This document shows, piece after piece, positions 43,385 through 51,888 of a stretch of DNA of 64,000 nt. Both the position numbers and the translations under genes were made by a program. Where the stretch lies: positions 41,587 to 105,586 of the forward strand of contig SHLP01000003.1 of the NCBI GenBank assembly GCA_004283055.1, given 5' to 3'. Origin of the DNA: Deltaproteobacteria bacterium (GTDB taxonomy: Bacteria > Myxococcota_A > Polyangia > Polyangiales > Houyiibacteriaceae). The number at the start of each line of letters is the position of its first letter. Position 1 is the stretch's first letter. The notes below the pieces were generated by a model that saw only the letters and a list, made by a program, of their open reading frames with translations, had not been told where the DNA came from and did no database searches.

Positions 43385-44161
43385 ATGACGATTTCCCGAG
43401 GTACAGTGGTGGTCACCGGTGCTAGCCGCGGGATCGGTCGCGCCACGGTCGATGCGATTTTGGCCCGTGGAGGCAAAGTCGTGGCTGTCGCCCGTGACGA
43501 GGGACTGCTCGGTGCGCTCCAAGCGTCCTGGCCGAATCACGTTCGCGCGCTGCCGGCTGACCTCCAACACCTCGATAGGATTCCCGAGCTGGCTGGCCGC
43601 GCCGTCGATGCGTTTGGAAGCGTGGACGGTTTGGTCAACTGCGCTGGGGTTGCCCGCTACGAGCCCGTGGGCGCGATCGACCTTGCATCCGTCGAAGCAC
43701 AGCTCCGAGTGAATCTGATTGCGCCGCTTTTCTTTTCTCAAGCGCTTGCTCTGCACCTGCGCGCTTCGGGGGGCTCCATCGTCAACGTTTCGAGCACCCT
43801 GTCCGAGCGGGCGGCTCCGCACACGGTCGTGTATGCGGCGACCAAAGCTGCCCTAAACGCCGTAACCAGGGGGCTGGCGCTCGAGCTCGCCTCATCGGGC
43901 GTGCGCGTCAACGCCGTACTCCCGGGCGGCGTGGAGACCGACATGCTACGAGCGCCGCGCCTCCAGCCGGGTGAAACCCTCGACCCCGGGGAGATCGAGG
44001 CTAGGGTGGCCTCCCAGCTTGCCGGCCTAGCCGCTCTCCACCCGCTTGGTGGCCGGCTCGGAACGCCAGAGGAAGTGGCCGCTGTCATCCTGAGCGTGCT
44101 CGACCAAACCTGGCAGACAGGAAGCCTGGTCACCATCGATGGAGGCCTCTCGCTGGCCTAG
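43385..44161 (+). CDS. SDR family oxidoreductase
   Basis: This classical SDR of 258 residues has TGASRGIGRA at the N-terminus, NCAG in the middle, VSSTLSER for the catalytic Ser, YAATKAALN for Tyr-Lys, and the C-terminal IDGGLSLA. It is FabG-like in outline. It begins one base after the FolB-cupin stop, so it is coupled to it, and may act on a pterin or on the product of the cupin domain; this is an inference from position only. A TTG start 9 nt upstream is possible. Confidence 0.87.
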   Translation: MTISRGTVVVTGASRGIGRATVDAILARGGKVVAVARDEGLLGALQASWPNHVRALPADLQHLDRIPELAGRAVDAFGSVDGLVNCAGVARYEPVGAIDLASVEAQLRVNLIAPLFFSQALALHLRASGGSIVNVSSTLSERAAPHTVVYAATKAALNAVTRGLALELASSGVRVNAVLPGGVETDMLRAPRLQPGETLDPGEIEARVASQLAGLAALHPLGGRLGTPEEVAAVILSVLDQTWQTGSLVTIDGGLSLA

Positions 44162-44201
44162 GCTTGAAGCGCACGGCCTTTTCACACACACTCCGCCCGA
44201 C

Positions 44202-44741
44202 GTGGCTCGAACCCAGAAGGTCGTACTCGATGCGGACGCTATCCAACGAAGCATTCGACGCATTGCTGTTGCCATTCTGGAAGCGACCTCGGGCATTGAA
44301 GACCTTACCCTGATCGGCATCCGCCGCGGCGGTGTCGGGCTTTCCAAACGCATTGCGGAAGAGATCGCGAACGTCGAAGGGCGACCGCCGCCGGTGGGGA
44401 CCGTCGACATCTCGCTCTACCGAGACGACGCTGCCACCGCGCTCCCGAATCCGAAAATCGGGCCGAGCGACATTCCCTTCGACGTGAGCGGCCGTCATGT
44501 CGTGCTCGTGGATGACGTGCTGCACACGGGGCGGACGGTCCGTGCCGCAATCGAGTGTCTCCAAGATCATGGTCGCCCCGCGCGGGTCTGGCTCGCGGCG
44601 CTCTGCGACCGCGGAGGCCGTGAGCTTCCGATCGCCCCAGACTTCGTGGGCCGCATCCTCGATCTCGAGCCGGGTGGCCGACTCGACGTATGGGTCGACG
44701 CCGCCGGTCCTGATCGTGTCGTGCTTACCGAGGGGGAGTGA
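44202..44741 (+). CDS. pyrR: PyrR pyrimidine regulator / uracil phosphoribosyltransferase
   Basis: PyrR belongs to the type I phosphoribosyltransferases and in many bacteria controls pyr genes by binding RNA. The PRPP motif is [16 protein letters not shown], with [21 protein letters not shown] before it and DISLYRDD in the middle. GTG 44202 gives 179 residues, the usual length; ATG 44139 in the same frame would overlap the SDR gene by 23 bp. No strong ribosome-binding site decides it. The stop shares one base with the pyrB start. No PyrR-type attenuator hairpin was recognised upstream. Confidence 0.9.
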   Translation: MARTQKVVLDADAIQRSIRRIAVAILEATSGIEDLTLIGIRRGGVGLSKRIAEEIANVEGRPPPVGTVDISLYRDDAATALPNPKIGPSDIPFDVSGRHVVLVDDVLHTGRTVRAAIECLQDHGRPARVWLAALCDRGGRELPIAPDFVGRILDLEPGGRLDVWVDAAGPDRVVLTEGE

Positions 44742-45694
44742 TGGAGCCGTTCGCCCACCGCAGCCTCCTCGATGTCGAAGGGCTCACGAAGGCGGACGTG
44801 AATCGTATCCTCGACACGGCCGAAGCGTTCTTGCAGGTCTCTCGTCGGCCTGTGCGCAAGGTGCCGACGCTCCGAGGAAAGACCGTGATCAACCTCTTCT
44901 ACGAAGCGTCGACGAGGACCAGGACTTCGTTCGAGCTTGCGGGCAAGCGTTTGAGCGCGGATGTGATCAACATGAGCGTGTCCGCATCGAGCGTGAAAAA
45001 AGGGGAGACGCTACAAGACACCTGTCGGACTCTTCAGGCGATGCACCCCGACGTGATCGTCATCCGGCACGCCTCGTCGGGCGCCCCCAACTACGTAGCC
45101 TCGAAGATCGGCTGCAGTGTCATCAATGCGGGAGACGGGATGCACGCGCATCCAACGCAGGCCCTGCTCGACGCGTTTACGATTCGGCGCGCCAAAGGCA
45201 CGCTCGACAACCTCGTCGTGGCTATCGTCGGCGACATTGCGCATTCGCGCGTCGCTCGATCGAACGCGCACCTGTTGAAGCTATTCGGCTGTGAGGTTCG
45301 TGTCGTTGGGCCTCGAACCTTATTGCCTGCCGCCGCCGATTCTCTCGGCGTACGTGTCTTTGACGCTCTCGAGGACGGCCTCGCAGGCGCCGACGTAGTC
45401 ATGGTGCTTCGGATCCAGAGTGAACGTCTCGAGGGGGCGCTCCTGCCGAGCCTTCGTGAATATGCCCGTACCTTCGGCATCGGTCCCGTCACAATCGGGC
45501 CCGCAAAGCCGGATGCGATCATCATGCACCCCGGTCCGATGAACCGCGGCGTCGAAATCGAAAGCCTCATCGCCGACGGCGAGCGCAGTGTCGTTTTGCA
45601 GCAAGTAGAAGCCGGAGTGGCCGTACGCATGGCGCTCCTCTACCTCCTCGCTGGTGAAGCGACCGATACGCTGGCCGAAGGTGAAGTTCATTGA
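44741..45694 (+). CDS. pyrB: Aspartate carbamoyltransferase catalytic subunit
   Basis: PyrB condenses carbamoyl phosphate and aspartate, the second step of pyrimidine synthesis. The 317 residues show the carbamoyl-phosphate motif [10 protein letters not shown] near 53-62, [29 protein letters not shown] and the C-terminal [13 protein letters not shown] 44741 follows AGGGGGAG and overlaps the pyrR stop by one base. No pyrI regulatory gene or pyrC follows; the next gene is namZ. Confidence 0.96.
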   Translation: MEPFAHRSLLDVEGLTKADVNRILDTAEAFLQVSRRPVRKVPTLRGKTVINLFYEASTRTRTSFELAGKRLSADVINMSVSASSVKKGETLQDTCRTLQAMHPDVIVIRHASSGAPNYVASKIGCSVINAGDGMHAHPTQALLDAFTIRRAKGTLDNLVVAIVGDIAHSRVARSNAHLLKLFGCEVRVVGPRTLLPAAADSLGVRVFDALEDGLAGADVVMVLRIQSERLEGALLPSLREYARTFGIGPVTIGPAKPDAIIMHPGPMNRGVEIESLIADGERSVVLQQVEAGVAVRMALLYLLAGEATDTLAEGEVH

Positions 45695-46866
45695 CTGAGG
45701 TTCGGACCGGGCTGGATCGCATCTCCGACGGTGACCCGGAAGCTCTTCGCTTGGTCGCCGGCCGCAGCGTGGGTCTGCTGGCGCATGCCGCGAGCGTCGA
45801 CCGAAAGCTTCGCTCGGCCGCTCGAGTTCTACACGAGGCCGGCGCCCGTGTTTCTGCCCTTTTCGGGCCCGAGCACGGTTTTGCCGGCGCTGCCCAAGAC
45901 ATGATCGGCGTCGGAAGTCGGGAAGAAACCGATGTCCCGGTGTACTCCTTGTACGGAGACGACGCAGAGGATCTGAGCCCAGACCCCGATTGGTTGAGGA
46001 GCTTGGATGCGATCGTCATCGATTTACAAGACGTCGGCTCCCGCTACTACACCTACGTTTGGACGGCCGCGCTCATGGTGAAGGTCGCCGCGACCGTTGG
46101 GGTCGAGGTCGTGCTTCTCGATCGACCGAACCCCCTCGGAGGCACTCGCGTCGAAGGGGCGCCACAGCGCCAAGGCTACCTCTCGTTCGTGGGCTTGTAT
46201 CCAGTTTCGGTGCGCCACGGCCTCACCATCGCCGAGCTCTTGCTCTGGGTTTGCGAACTCGAACGGTTCGACCAGAGCGTGCTCCAGCTCGTCCCGATGG
46301 ACGGCTGGACTCGCGCGATGGAGTGGAACGACACTGGCCTTCCTTGGCGGATGCCCTCGCCCAACATGCCGACCTTCGACACTGCGATGGTCTATCCGGG
46401 CGGCTGCGTCGTCGAAGGTACGACGCTCTCGGAAGGGCGCGGCACCACCAGGCCCTTCGAGCTCTGGGGCGCACCCGGCTTGGATGTCGGCCCGCTTCTG
46501 GAGCTCGACCTGCACGGCGCGACCCTGAGACCCGTCGAGTTTGTCCCGACATTTCAGAAGCACGCGGGCCGGACCTGTGCCGGAGTACAGGTGCACGTCA
46601 CCGACCCCTGGGTTTTTCGACCTTACGAAACTTACCTGCGCATGCTCGCCGCAGCGCTCCCTCAGCTACCTGACGCGAGCCGTTGGAGAACGGACGTTTA
46701 CGAGTTCGTGTCCGACCGGCCTGCGATCGATCTCTTGACCGGCGGCCCTGAGTTTCGAACAGCGGTCGATCGCGGCGCCTCACTCGACGAGGTCTTGGCA
46801 GAGGAAGCCCGCGGAGCGGCAAAGTTCGACGACGAACGACGCTCGGCCTGGCTCTACGAGAAGTGA
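45691..46866 (+). CDS. namZ: DUF1343 exo-beta-N-acetylmuramidase NamZ-like
   Basis: The protein has 391 residues of the DUF1343 family, which includes NamZ, an enzyme that removes terminal MurNAc during peptidoglycan recycling. Conserved stretches are [49 protein letters not shown] and [15 protein letters not shown]. No signal peptide is seen at the N-terminus, unlike many exported members. TTG 45691 overlaps the pyrB stop (TTGA). The placement in a pyr operon is unusual. The 3' end overlaps convergent thiL by 13 bp. Confidence 0.88.
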   Translation: MTEVRTGLDRISDGDPEALRLVAGRSVGLLAHAASVDRKLRSAARVLHEAGARVSALFGPEHGFAGAAQDMIGVGSREETDVPVYSLYGDDAEDLSPDPDWLRSLDAIVIDLQDVGSRYYTYVWTAALMVKVAATVGVEVVLLDRPNPLGGTRVEGAPQRQGYLSFVGLYPVSVRHGLTIAELLLWVCELERFDQSVLQLVPMDGWTRAMEWNDTGLPWRMPSPNMPTFDTAMVYPGGCVVEGTTLSEGRGTTRPFELWGAPGLDVGPLLELDLHGATLRPVEFVPTFQKHAGRTCAGVQVHVTDPWVFRPYETYLRMLAAALPQLPDASRWRTDVYEFVSDRPAIDLLTGGPEFRTAVDRGASLDEVLAEEARGAAKFDDERRSAWLYEK

Positions 46867-47804
46867 GAGAACCCGCCTCGGCCGAGCTCGATCGCGCTGC
46901 CCGCCGCGTCCAGGACCCGGCTGCCCGTGCCTTCGACGATTTCGCCGATGCGGGTACCTAGCGCGGCAGCTTCGGCAGACTCCCGCGCTGTAAACAGCAG
47001 CTCGTAGTCTTCGCCGCCGCTCAGAGCGAGCACCATCGGATCGATCGAGAGCGCGACACAGGCGGCTTGATAGCCAGGTGCGGTGGGAACGGCGGGGGCA
47101 TGTAGGACCGCACCAACCCCTGATGCGGTGAGGAGGTGTTCCAAGTCTTGAAGACATCCATCGGACACGTCGACCGCCGCGGTCGCGATTCGCGCCAGAA
47201 CCGCAGCGGCTTTTCCGTTGAGAGGCGGCTTTTTCCAGCGTTCGGCGAACTTCCGGGCTCGTTCGATATCGAGCCGATCGGCCTCGAGAATCGCGAGCCC
47301 GAGTGCCGCCGCTCCCAGAGTTCCTGTCACGTAGATCGAATCTCCGGGTCGTGCGCCGCTCCGGGTCAGCGATTTGGAGATCGGCAGCCCAAAGACCGTC
47401 GTCGTCACGGTCAAGGACGAGCCTCGACTCAAGTTCCCGCCGATGACGCGCGCCCCGGTCACGCGAGCAGCGTCTGCAACGCCGTCGATGAGGTCGCGAA
47501 ACTCGTCGTCGGAAAAGTCGTCGCGCAAGGTCAGTGCGATCACCGAGGCGCTAGGGATCCCCGCCATCGCCCAAACATCGCTGGCGGCGGCTACGACGGC
47601 GCGGTAGCCGAGCTCCCGAGGGGACAGCAGATCCGCGCGAAAGTGGACCTCTTCTACCTGCGTATCGACGGTGACGATGGTCGGTCGGTTGCCGAAATCG
47701 ATTACGGCGGCGTCGTCGCCGATGCCGACCAGAACCGCGCTCGAATCGCCGTTCAGGGCAAGACGAGTTTTCAGCCAGTCGATTTTGGCGAACTCGTCAC
47801 GCAT
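46854..47804 (-). CDS. thiL: Thiamine-monophosphate kinase
   Basis: ThiL phosphorylates thiamine phosphate to the active diphosphate. The 316 residues contain LVGIGDDAAVI with the metal-binding Asp residues, VDTQVEEVHF, RAVVAAASDVWAMAGIP, IGGNLSRG, and VSDGCLQDLEHL in the PurM-like C-terminal half. ATG 47804 overlaps the kinase gene upstream by 8 bp. It is therefore at the end of a signalling operon, separate from the thiSGE cluster. Confidence 0.94.
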   Translation of the reverse strand: MRDEFAKIDWLKTRLALNGDSSAVLVGIGDDAAVIDFGNRPTIVTVDTQVEEVHFRADLLSPRELGYRAVVAAASDVWAMAGIPSASVIALTLRDDFSDDEFRDLIDGVADAARVTGARVIGGNLSRGSSLTVTTTVFGLPISKSLTRSGARPGDSIYVTGTLGAAALGLAILEADRLDIERARKFAERWKKPPLNGKAAAVLARIATAAVDVSDGCLQDLEHLLTASGVGAVLHAPAVPTAPGYQAACVALSIDPMVLALSGGEDYELLFTARESAEAAALGTRIGEIVEGTGSRVLDAAGSAIELGRGGFSHFS

Positions 47805-49203
47805 CGTCGTCGGCGGCGGGAAGTGTCACGACGAAGGTCGTACCCTCGCCAGGCGTGCTGGTCACTTCGATTTTTCCCTCGTGGCCGTCGACGAGCTGTT
47901 TCACGATCGACAGCCCGAGCCCCGCGCCGCCATGAACGCGTGTGGTCCCGGCATCGACCTGGTAGAACGCGTCGAAAATCTTGGAAAGGTTTTGTTCTGC
48001 GATGCCCATGCCGCCGTCCTCTATCGTCAGGACGACAGCCGGCCGGCTTGCCGAAAAAAGGGCAGCGCCCAGGCCTGAAGCGCCTGCGGCATCGATGTCA
48101 CCCCGCTCCGCGCGGATGGTCACCGTGCCGCCTTCGTCGCTGAATTTGACGGCGTTGTCGGCGAGATTGAGCAGAATCTGGCTGAGGCGGACAGGGTCTC
48201 CCCAAAGCTTCGGGGTTTGCTCGCCGACTTGGACGTCGAGCGCCACGTTGCGCCGATTGGCGGTCGGCACAATCGTCGCGGCCAGGTCGGACAAGAGGGC
48301 GTGCGCGTCAACCGACTCGTGCTTGAGGTCCAGGCTCTTCGCCTCCAGGCGGCCGAGGTCCAGCAGGCTGCTGATCAGGCCCAGCAGCTGATCGGCCTTG
48401 CTGCGAATAGTGCCAAGGAACTCCGCCTGGCCGTCGCTGAGGGCGCCAGCAGCGCCGCTTTCGAGCATTTCGGTGTAGCCGATGATCGAGGTGAGCGGAC
48501 TTCGCAACTCATGGCTCACGGTAGCCAGAAACGTGCTCTTGAGCTGGTCGAGCTGCTTGAGCTCGTCGAGCGAAGACTCGAGCGCTTCGTTCTTCTCGGC
48601 GAGCTCGCGGTAGTTTTCTCGAACGCTGGCAACCTGCATCGTCGATGCGAGCTGTGCGCGATGGCCGGAAAACAGCAGCAGCTCGAGCACACCCTTCAAA
48701 TGGTCTGAGATCTCCTTCGCGATGTGCTCGCGCACGCGCGGCATCGTTTCGAAGTGCCCGCATGCGGCCGCCGAATCGATTGCAGCGTCGACCGACAGAA
48801 GCGAAGCGGGCGGCTGTGTCGTCTCCGCCGGTACGTACGGTCCGACGATGAATCGACCGATCGGACGCCCCTGGTACTCGAGAGGAACGATTCTGTACAC
48901 TGCGCCGGTGAAACAGGGGTGAACGATGGTTTGCAGCTCTGGCTCGAGGTCGCGCACGACGCCGACGGTCTTGGCGCACTCTCGTTCGCCCGCGTCGAGG
49001 GTATTGAGGTAGTTGCACAGAGGCTGGTCGCGATGAACGTCGGCGAGCAGGTCCCCTTCGTGGGTGATGACGCGCACCGGCAGGCCGAATAGCGAAAAGA
49101 AAGACTTGCAAACCGAGGTCACCGAATCGCGGCTCAGCACGTCTTCGAGACGAACGACGTCTCCCATCATGATGTCAGCAGCGTCTGTCTGGTCGTGCAT
49201 CAT
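47797..49203 (-). CDS. PocR-domain sensor histidine kinase
   Basis: The protein has 468 residues and no membrane helix. Residues 18-180 form a PocR ligand-binding domain (FSLFGLPVRVITHEGDLL, CNYLN, HPCFTGAVY, RFIVGPYV), with cysteines at 63, 76 and 97. A coiled segment leads to the HisKA domain with His231 in FLATVSHELRSPLTS. The HATPase domain has LLNLADNAVKFS, EDGGMGIA and GAGLGLSIVKQ. PocR domains sense small molecules or possibly metal-bound ligands. No response regulator is adjacent. ATG 49203 overlaps the GTPase gene by 4 bp, so the kinase is probably coupled to it. Confidence 0.9.
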   Translation of the reverse strand: MMHDQTDAADIMMGDVVRLEDVLSRDSVTSVCKSFFSLFGLPVRVITHEGDLLADVHRDQPLCNYLNTLDAGERECAKTVGVVRDLEPELQTIVHPCFTGAVYRIVPLEYQGRPIGRFIVGPYVPAETTQPPASLLSVDAAIDSAAACGHFETMPRVREHIAKEISDHLKGVLELLLFSGHRAQLASTMQVASVRENYRELAEKNEALESSLDELKQLDQLKSTFLATVSHELRSPLTSIIGYTEMLESGAAGALSDGQAEFLGTIRSKADQLLGLISSLLDLGRLEAKSLDLKHESVDAHALLSDLAATIVPTANRRNVALDVQVGEQTPKLWGDPVRLSQILLNLADNAVKFSDEGGTVTIRAERGDIDAAGASGLGAALFSASRPAVVLTIEDGGMGIAEQNLSKIFDAFYQVDAGTTRVHGGAGLGLSIVKQLVDGHEGKIEVTSTPGEGTTFVVTLPAADDDA

Positions 49204-49874
49204 CGCTCCCGTGGTCCCGGGTCGTGCTTCAATTTCGCTTCCACCTCGGTCATGAACCGGATGGGACTAATCCCAAACTTTTCTTCGAGCTGGTGATCGT
49301 CTTCGAGCTTCGCCCAGGTGTCTCGAATCAGGCCGCGGAGGGTTTGCATTACCCCGTACCCCCGGGTTGCTACGGCTTTGTAGATAGGCTCTTTGCTTCG
49401 CTGCGCAATCAGCTCGAGCTCCTCGTCGGTGCGAATGCTCGACATATCGCGTTTGTTGAACTGAATGATGATCGGAATCCCATCCGGATCGATCTTGTTC
49501 TCTTGGAGGTTGCGCTTGAGGTTGAGGAAGGATTCCCGGTTTGCATCCGCTTCACTACGCTGCGAGTCGGCGATGAAGGCGACTCCGTCCGTTCCCTGCA
49601 AGACGAGTCGACGGGTTGCGTTGTGCATCACTTGACCCGGAACCGTAAACAGCTTCAAACGAACTTTGAGCCCAGTTCCCGAGCTCACGGTGATCGGGAG
49701 CATGTCGAAAAACAAAGTTCGGTCGTTTTGCGTTTCGAGCGTCATGAGCTCGCCGCAGGCACTCGATGTGCCGAGCCAGTGGATAGCGCGGAGGTTGCTC
49801 GTTTTCCCACTGAGAGCCGGCCCGTAGTACACCAGCTTCACGGTCAGTTCTTTCGCGGCGAAGTCGATTTGCAT
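49200..49874 (-). CDS. MglA-like Ras-family GTPase
   Basis: The protein has 224 residues. G1 is YYGPALSGKTSN near 16-27, G3 is FTVPGQV, G4 is NKRDM. NATRRLVLQGTDGVAFIADSQRSE is characteristic of the bacterial MglA family, which controls polarity and gliding motility in myxobacteria. The C-terminal 30 residues extend beyond the 195-residue MglA. No mglB (GAP) gene is adjacent. It overlaps the PocR kinase gene and follows the tail-anchored protein gene by 28 bp. It may be one of the MglA paralogues rather than MglA itself. Confidence 0.88.
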   Translation of the reverse strand: MQIDFAAKELTVKLVYYGPALSGKTSNLRAIHWLGTSSACGELMTLETQNDRTLFFDMLPITVSSGTGLKVRLKLFTVPGQVMHNATRRLVLQGTDGVAFIADSQRSEADANRESFLNLKRNLQENKIDPDGIPIIIQFNKRDMSSIRTDEELELIAQRSKEPIYKAVATRGYGVMQTLRGLIRDTWAKLEDDHQLEEKFGISPIRFMTEVEAKLKHDPGPRER

Positions 49875-49902
49875 TTCGAACTGCGGGTCGCCCGCTCCGG
49901 CG

Positions 49903-50229
49903 CTACGCCCGCAGCAGAAGCAAGATCCCCGCCCCCATCAACAGCAACATGATAAAGAACGCGACCCATGTCAGCGTTCTTTTGTGCTCATGGCTGGCGG
50001 GGACGACGCGCGTATCCTGCAATTGCTGGGTCGCGAGGGCGATCAGGCCGTCGATTTGCCGGACGGCGTCGTCGCGGCGAGCAGGGTCGTTGTCCCGCAC
50101 CGCGCGGTAGCGTTTTCCCGCGTCGGCTAGCCGATCCAAGGCCACGCAGACGGCCACAAAACGGCGATGCGAGTCCTGATTCGCCCAGTCGGCTTCGACC
50201 CGCTCCCACGCCTCGTCGATCGGATCCAC
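49903..50229 (-). CDS. Small tail-anchored hypothetical protein
   Basis: The protein has 108 residues. The first 85 are helical and charged (AVCVALDRLADAGKRYRAV); the last 20 form a membrane helix (VAFFIMLLLMGAGILLLL), so it is probably a tail-anchored inner-membrane protein. I do not recognise the family. It is the first gene of the operon with the GTPase and the PocR kinase, 28 bp upstream of the GTPase. It could anchor the complex at the membrane; that is an inference from position. Confidence 0.65.
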   Translation of the reverse strand: MDPIDEAWERVEADWANQDSHRRFVAVCVALDRLADAGKRYRAVRDNDPARRDDAVRQIDGLIALATQQLQDTRVVPASHEHKRTLTWVAFFIMLLLMGAGILLLLRA

Positions 50230-50452
50230 GCGGGCCGAAGAATAGCACGCCCTGTTTTGGCCAAGTTAGGCCTATTTTGTCGTCAATAGAGCCAGTTCTG
50301 CACAAAGGCGCGCCCTGCGGAAGTGGATACGAGCCGAAATGCGTTCTGCAGATCGAGGTCGGAGTCCGCGGCCCGGGTTGGGCCATGGATTTCGCACCTA
50401 CATGAAGCCCAAAAAACCGTTTTAATTCTGCCACTTGGACTGCAGAAAGAAG
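50230..50452. other. Noncoding region between GTPase operon and dcw cluster
   Basis: This stretch contains no convincing gene. It holds four TTCTGC-type words: direct at 50296, 50344 and 50426, and inverted (GCAGAA) at 50442-50447. The first and last copies near CTGCAG extend to an 8-bp inverted pair (50344-50351 and 50440-50447). The minus-strand operon promoter should lie at its left end but no clear match was found. The right end leads into the mraZ promoter. Confidence 0.5.
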
Positions 50453-50480
50453 TTGACATCAGAGCCGCCTCGGCTTTAGT
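50453..50480 (+). promoter_or_regulatory. Sigma70-type promoter of the dcw cluster
   Basis: A perfect -35 box TTGACA (50453-50458) is followed after 16 nt by TTTAGT (50475-50480), a 4/6 match to the -10 consensus. Transcription would begin near 50487, just before the MraZ repeats and about 60 bp ahead of mraZ. Confidence 0.65.
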
Positions 50481-50490
50481 TTCCGGCCTT

Positions 50491-50520
50491 AGTGGGAACT
50501 AGTGGGATCAAGTGCCAACT
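50491..50520 (+). promoter_or_regulatory. MraZ operator: three 10-bp direct repeats
   Basis: Three consecutive 10-bp units read AGTGGGAACT, AGTGGGATCA and AGTGCCAACT. The TGGGN core at 10-bp spacing is the pattern reported for MraZ sites in E. coli and other bacteria; the third unit is degenerate. They lie just downstream of the predicted transcription start, a repressing position for MraZ acting on its own operon. Confidence 0.75.
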
Positions 50521-50548
50521 GACCACAAACTAGGACGAGAGGGTTAGA

Positions 50549-51001
50549 TTGTTCCGAGGACGCTACGAGCACGCAATCGATGCCAAAGGCCGCACGTCCG
50601 TGCCTTCTCGATTTCGCGAGGTCATGACGGCCCAAGGCGACTCGCAGCTCGTTCTCACCACCGGCTTGGAGAGCTGTCTGGTGGCTTACCCGATGGCGGA
50701 GTGGCTCGCGTTCGAGAATCGGCTCTCGGCTCTTCCGCAGTTTGATTCGAACGTCGTGACTCTCAAGCGGATCTACGTCTCGGGAGCGGTCGAGTGTGAC
50801 GTCGACAAGGTCGGGCGACTTCTCATCCCCGCCGCGCTGCGGAAGCACGCGGGGCTGAAGCGCGACGCGCTCTGGGCCGGAATGGGCAGCTATATCGAGC
50901 TCTGGGCGAAGGAGGGCTTTGAAGACCTTCGCAAAGAAGTCTTGAGCGATCAGGACCGCCGTTTGGAGATTGCCCGACGCTTGGCGGAGCTTGGCCTGTG
51001 A
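50549..51001 (+). CDS. mraZ: Transcriptional regulator MraZ
   Basis: This AbrB-fold DNA-binding protein of 150 residues is the first gene of the dcw cluster. Two MraZ repeats are visible: FRGRYEHAIDAKGRTSVPSR near 2-21, and RIYVSGAVECDVDKVGRLLI in the second half, each carrying the conserved DxxGR core. It forms a ring-shaped oligomer that binds TGGGN repeats, here at 50491-50520, and usually represses the operon. The start is TTG 50549 with GAGAGGG upstream. The stop overlaps rsmH (GTGA). Confidence 0.95.
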   Translation: MFRGRYEHAIDAKGRTSVPSRFREVMTAQGDSQLVLTTGLESCLVAYPMAEWLAFENRLSALPQFDSNVVTLKRIYVSGAVECDVDKVGRLLIPAALRKHAGLKRDALWAGMGSYIELWAKEGFEDLRKEVLSDQDRRLEIARRLAELGL

Positions 51002-51888
51002 GCGCATTCGAGCACACCCCCGTTTTGCTCGAAGAGGTGCTCGAGCAACTCGATCCGACAGCCGGCGGAGTCTACGGGGACGTGACGCTTGGCGGTGGAG
51101 GCCATGCGAAAGCAATCCTGGAACGCAGCTCTCCCGATGGCCGGTTGATCGGAACGGACCGCGACTCGAGCGCGCTCGAGGCAGCCGGTGCAGCGCTGTC
51201 CGGCTTTGGAGAGCGCGCTACGCTGCGCAAAGCGCGAATCAGCGAGCTCGTCGCTGTCTTAGCATCGCTCCAGATCGACAAACTAGATGGTGTTCTGGCT
51301 GACCTGGGAGTCAGCTCCGTCCACCTCGATCGCGCTGAGCGCGGGTTTTCATTCGCGAAAGACGGCCCGATCGACATGCGCATGGACCGGACCGAAGGCG
51401 AGACCGCCCTGGACCTCATCGGCCGCAGCGATCCCGAGGAGCTCGCCAACCTGATCTACCGCTACGGAGAAGAGCACCGTTCGAGGAAGATCGCGCGCTC
51501 CCTTCGACGCGCGTACGAAGAGGGAGAGCTCAGAACCACGGGTGATTTGCGGCACGCCGTGCACAGAGCGGTCGGGGGACGCAGAGGCCGCGTGGACCCG
51601 GCGACCAAGACATTCCAGGCGCTGCGCATTGCGGTCAACGATGAGCTCGGAGAGCTCCAAGCTCTGCTCGAACAGGCTCCGCACGCGCTGCGGCTGGGTG
51701 GGGTCGTCGCAGTGATCAGCTTCCACTCTCTAGAGGACCGGATGGTGAAGCACGCGTTTCGAGACAGCGAGCAGCTGTCGCCCTTGACCAAGCGTCCCAT
51801 CGTGGCTTCGGAACGAGAGCGCGCCGACAATCCAAGGTCTCGCAGCGCCAAGCTTCGTGCCGCCAGGCGCGTGGAGGTCGCAGCGTGA
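50998..51888 (+). CDS. rsmH: 16S rRNA (cytosine-1402-N4) methyltransferase RsmH
   Basis: RsmH (MraW) methylates C1402 of 16S rRNA with AdoMet. The 296 residues begin with FEHTPVLLEEVLEQL; the AdoMet motif is DVTLGGGGHAKAIL, followed by ADLGVSSVHLD and FSFAKDGPIDMRMD. The late motif is ISFHSLEDRMVKHAF. GTG 50998 overlaps the mraZ stop by 4 bp; ftsL overlaps at the other end. Confidence 0.96.
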   Translation: MSAFEHTPVLLEEVLEQLDPTAGGVYGDVTLGGGGHAKAILERSSPDGRLIGTDRDSSALEAAGAALSGFGERATLRKARISELVAVLASLQIDKLDGVLADLGVSSVHLDRAERGFSFAKDGPIDMRMDRTEGETALDLIGRSDPEELANLIYRYGEEHRSRKIARSLRRAYEEGELRTTGDLRHAVHRAVGGRRGRVDPATKTFQALRIAVNDELGELQALLEQAPHALRLGGVVAVISFHSLEDRMVKHAFRDSEQLSPLTKRPIVASERERADNPRSRSAKLRAARRVEVAA

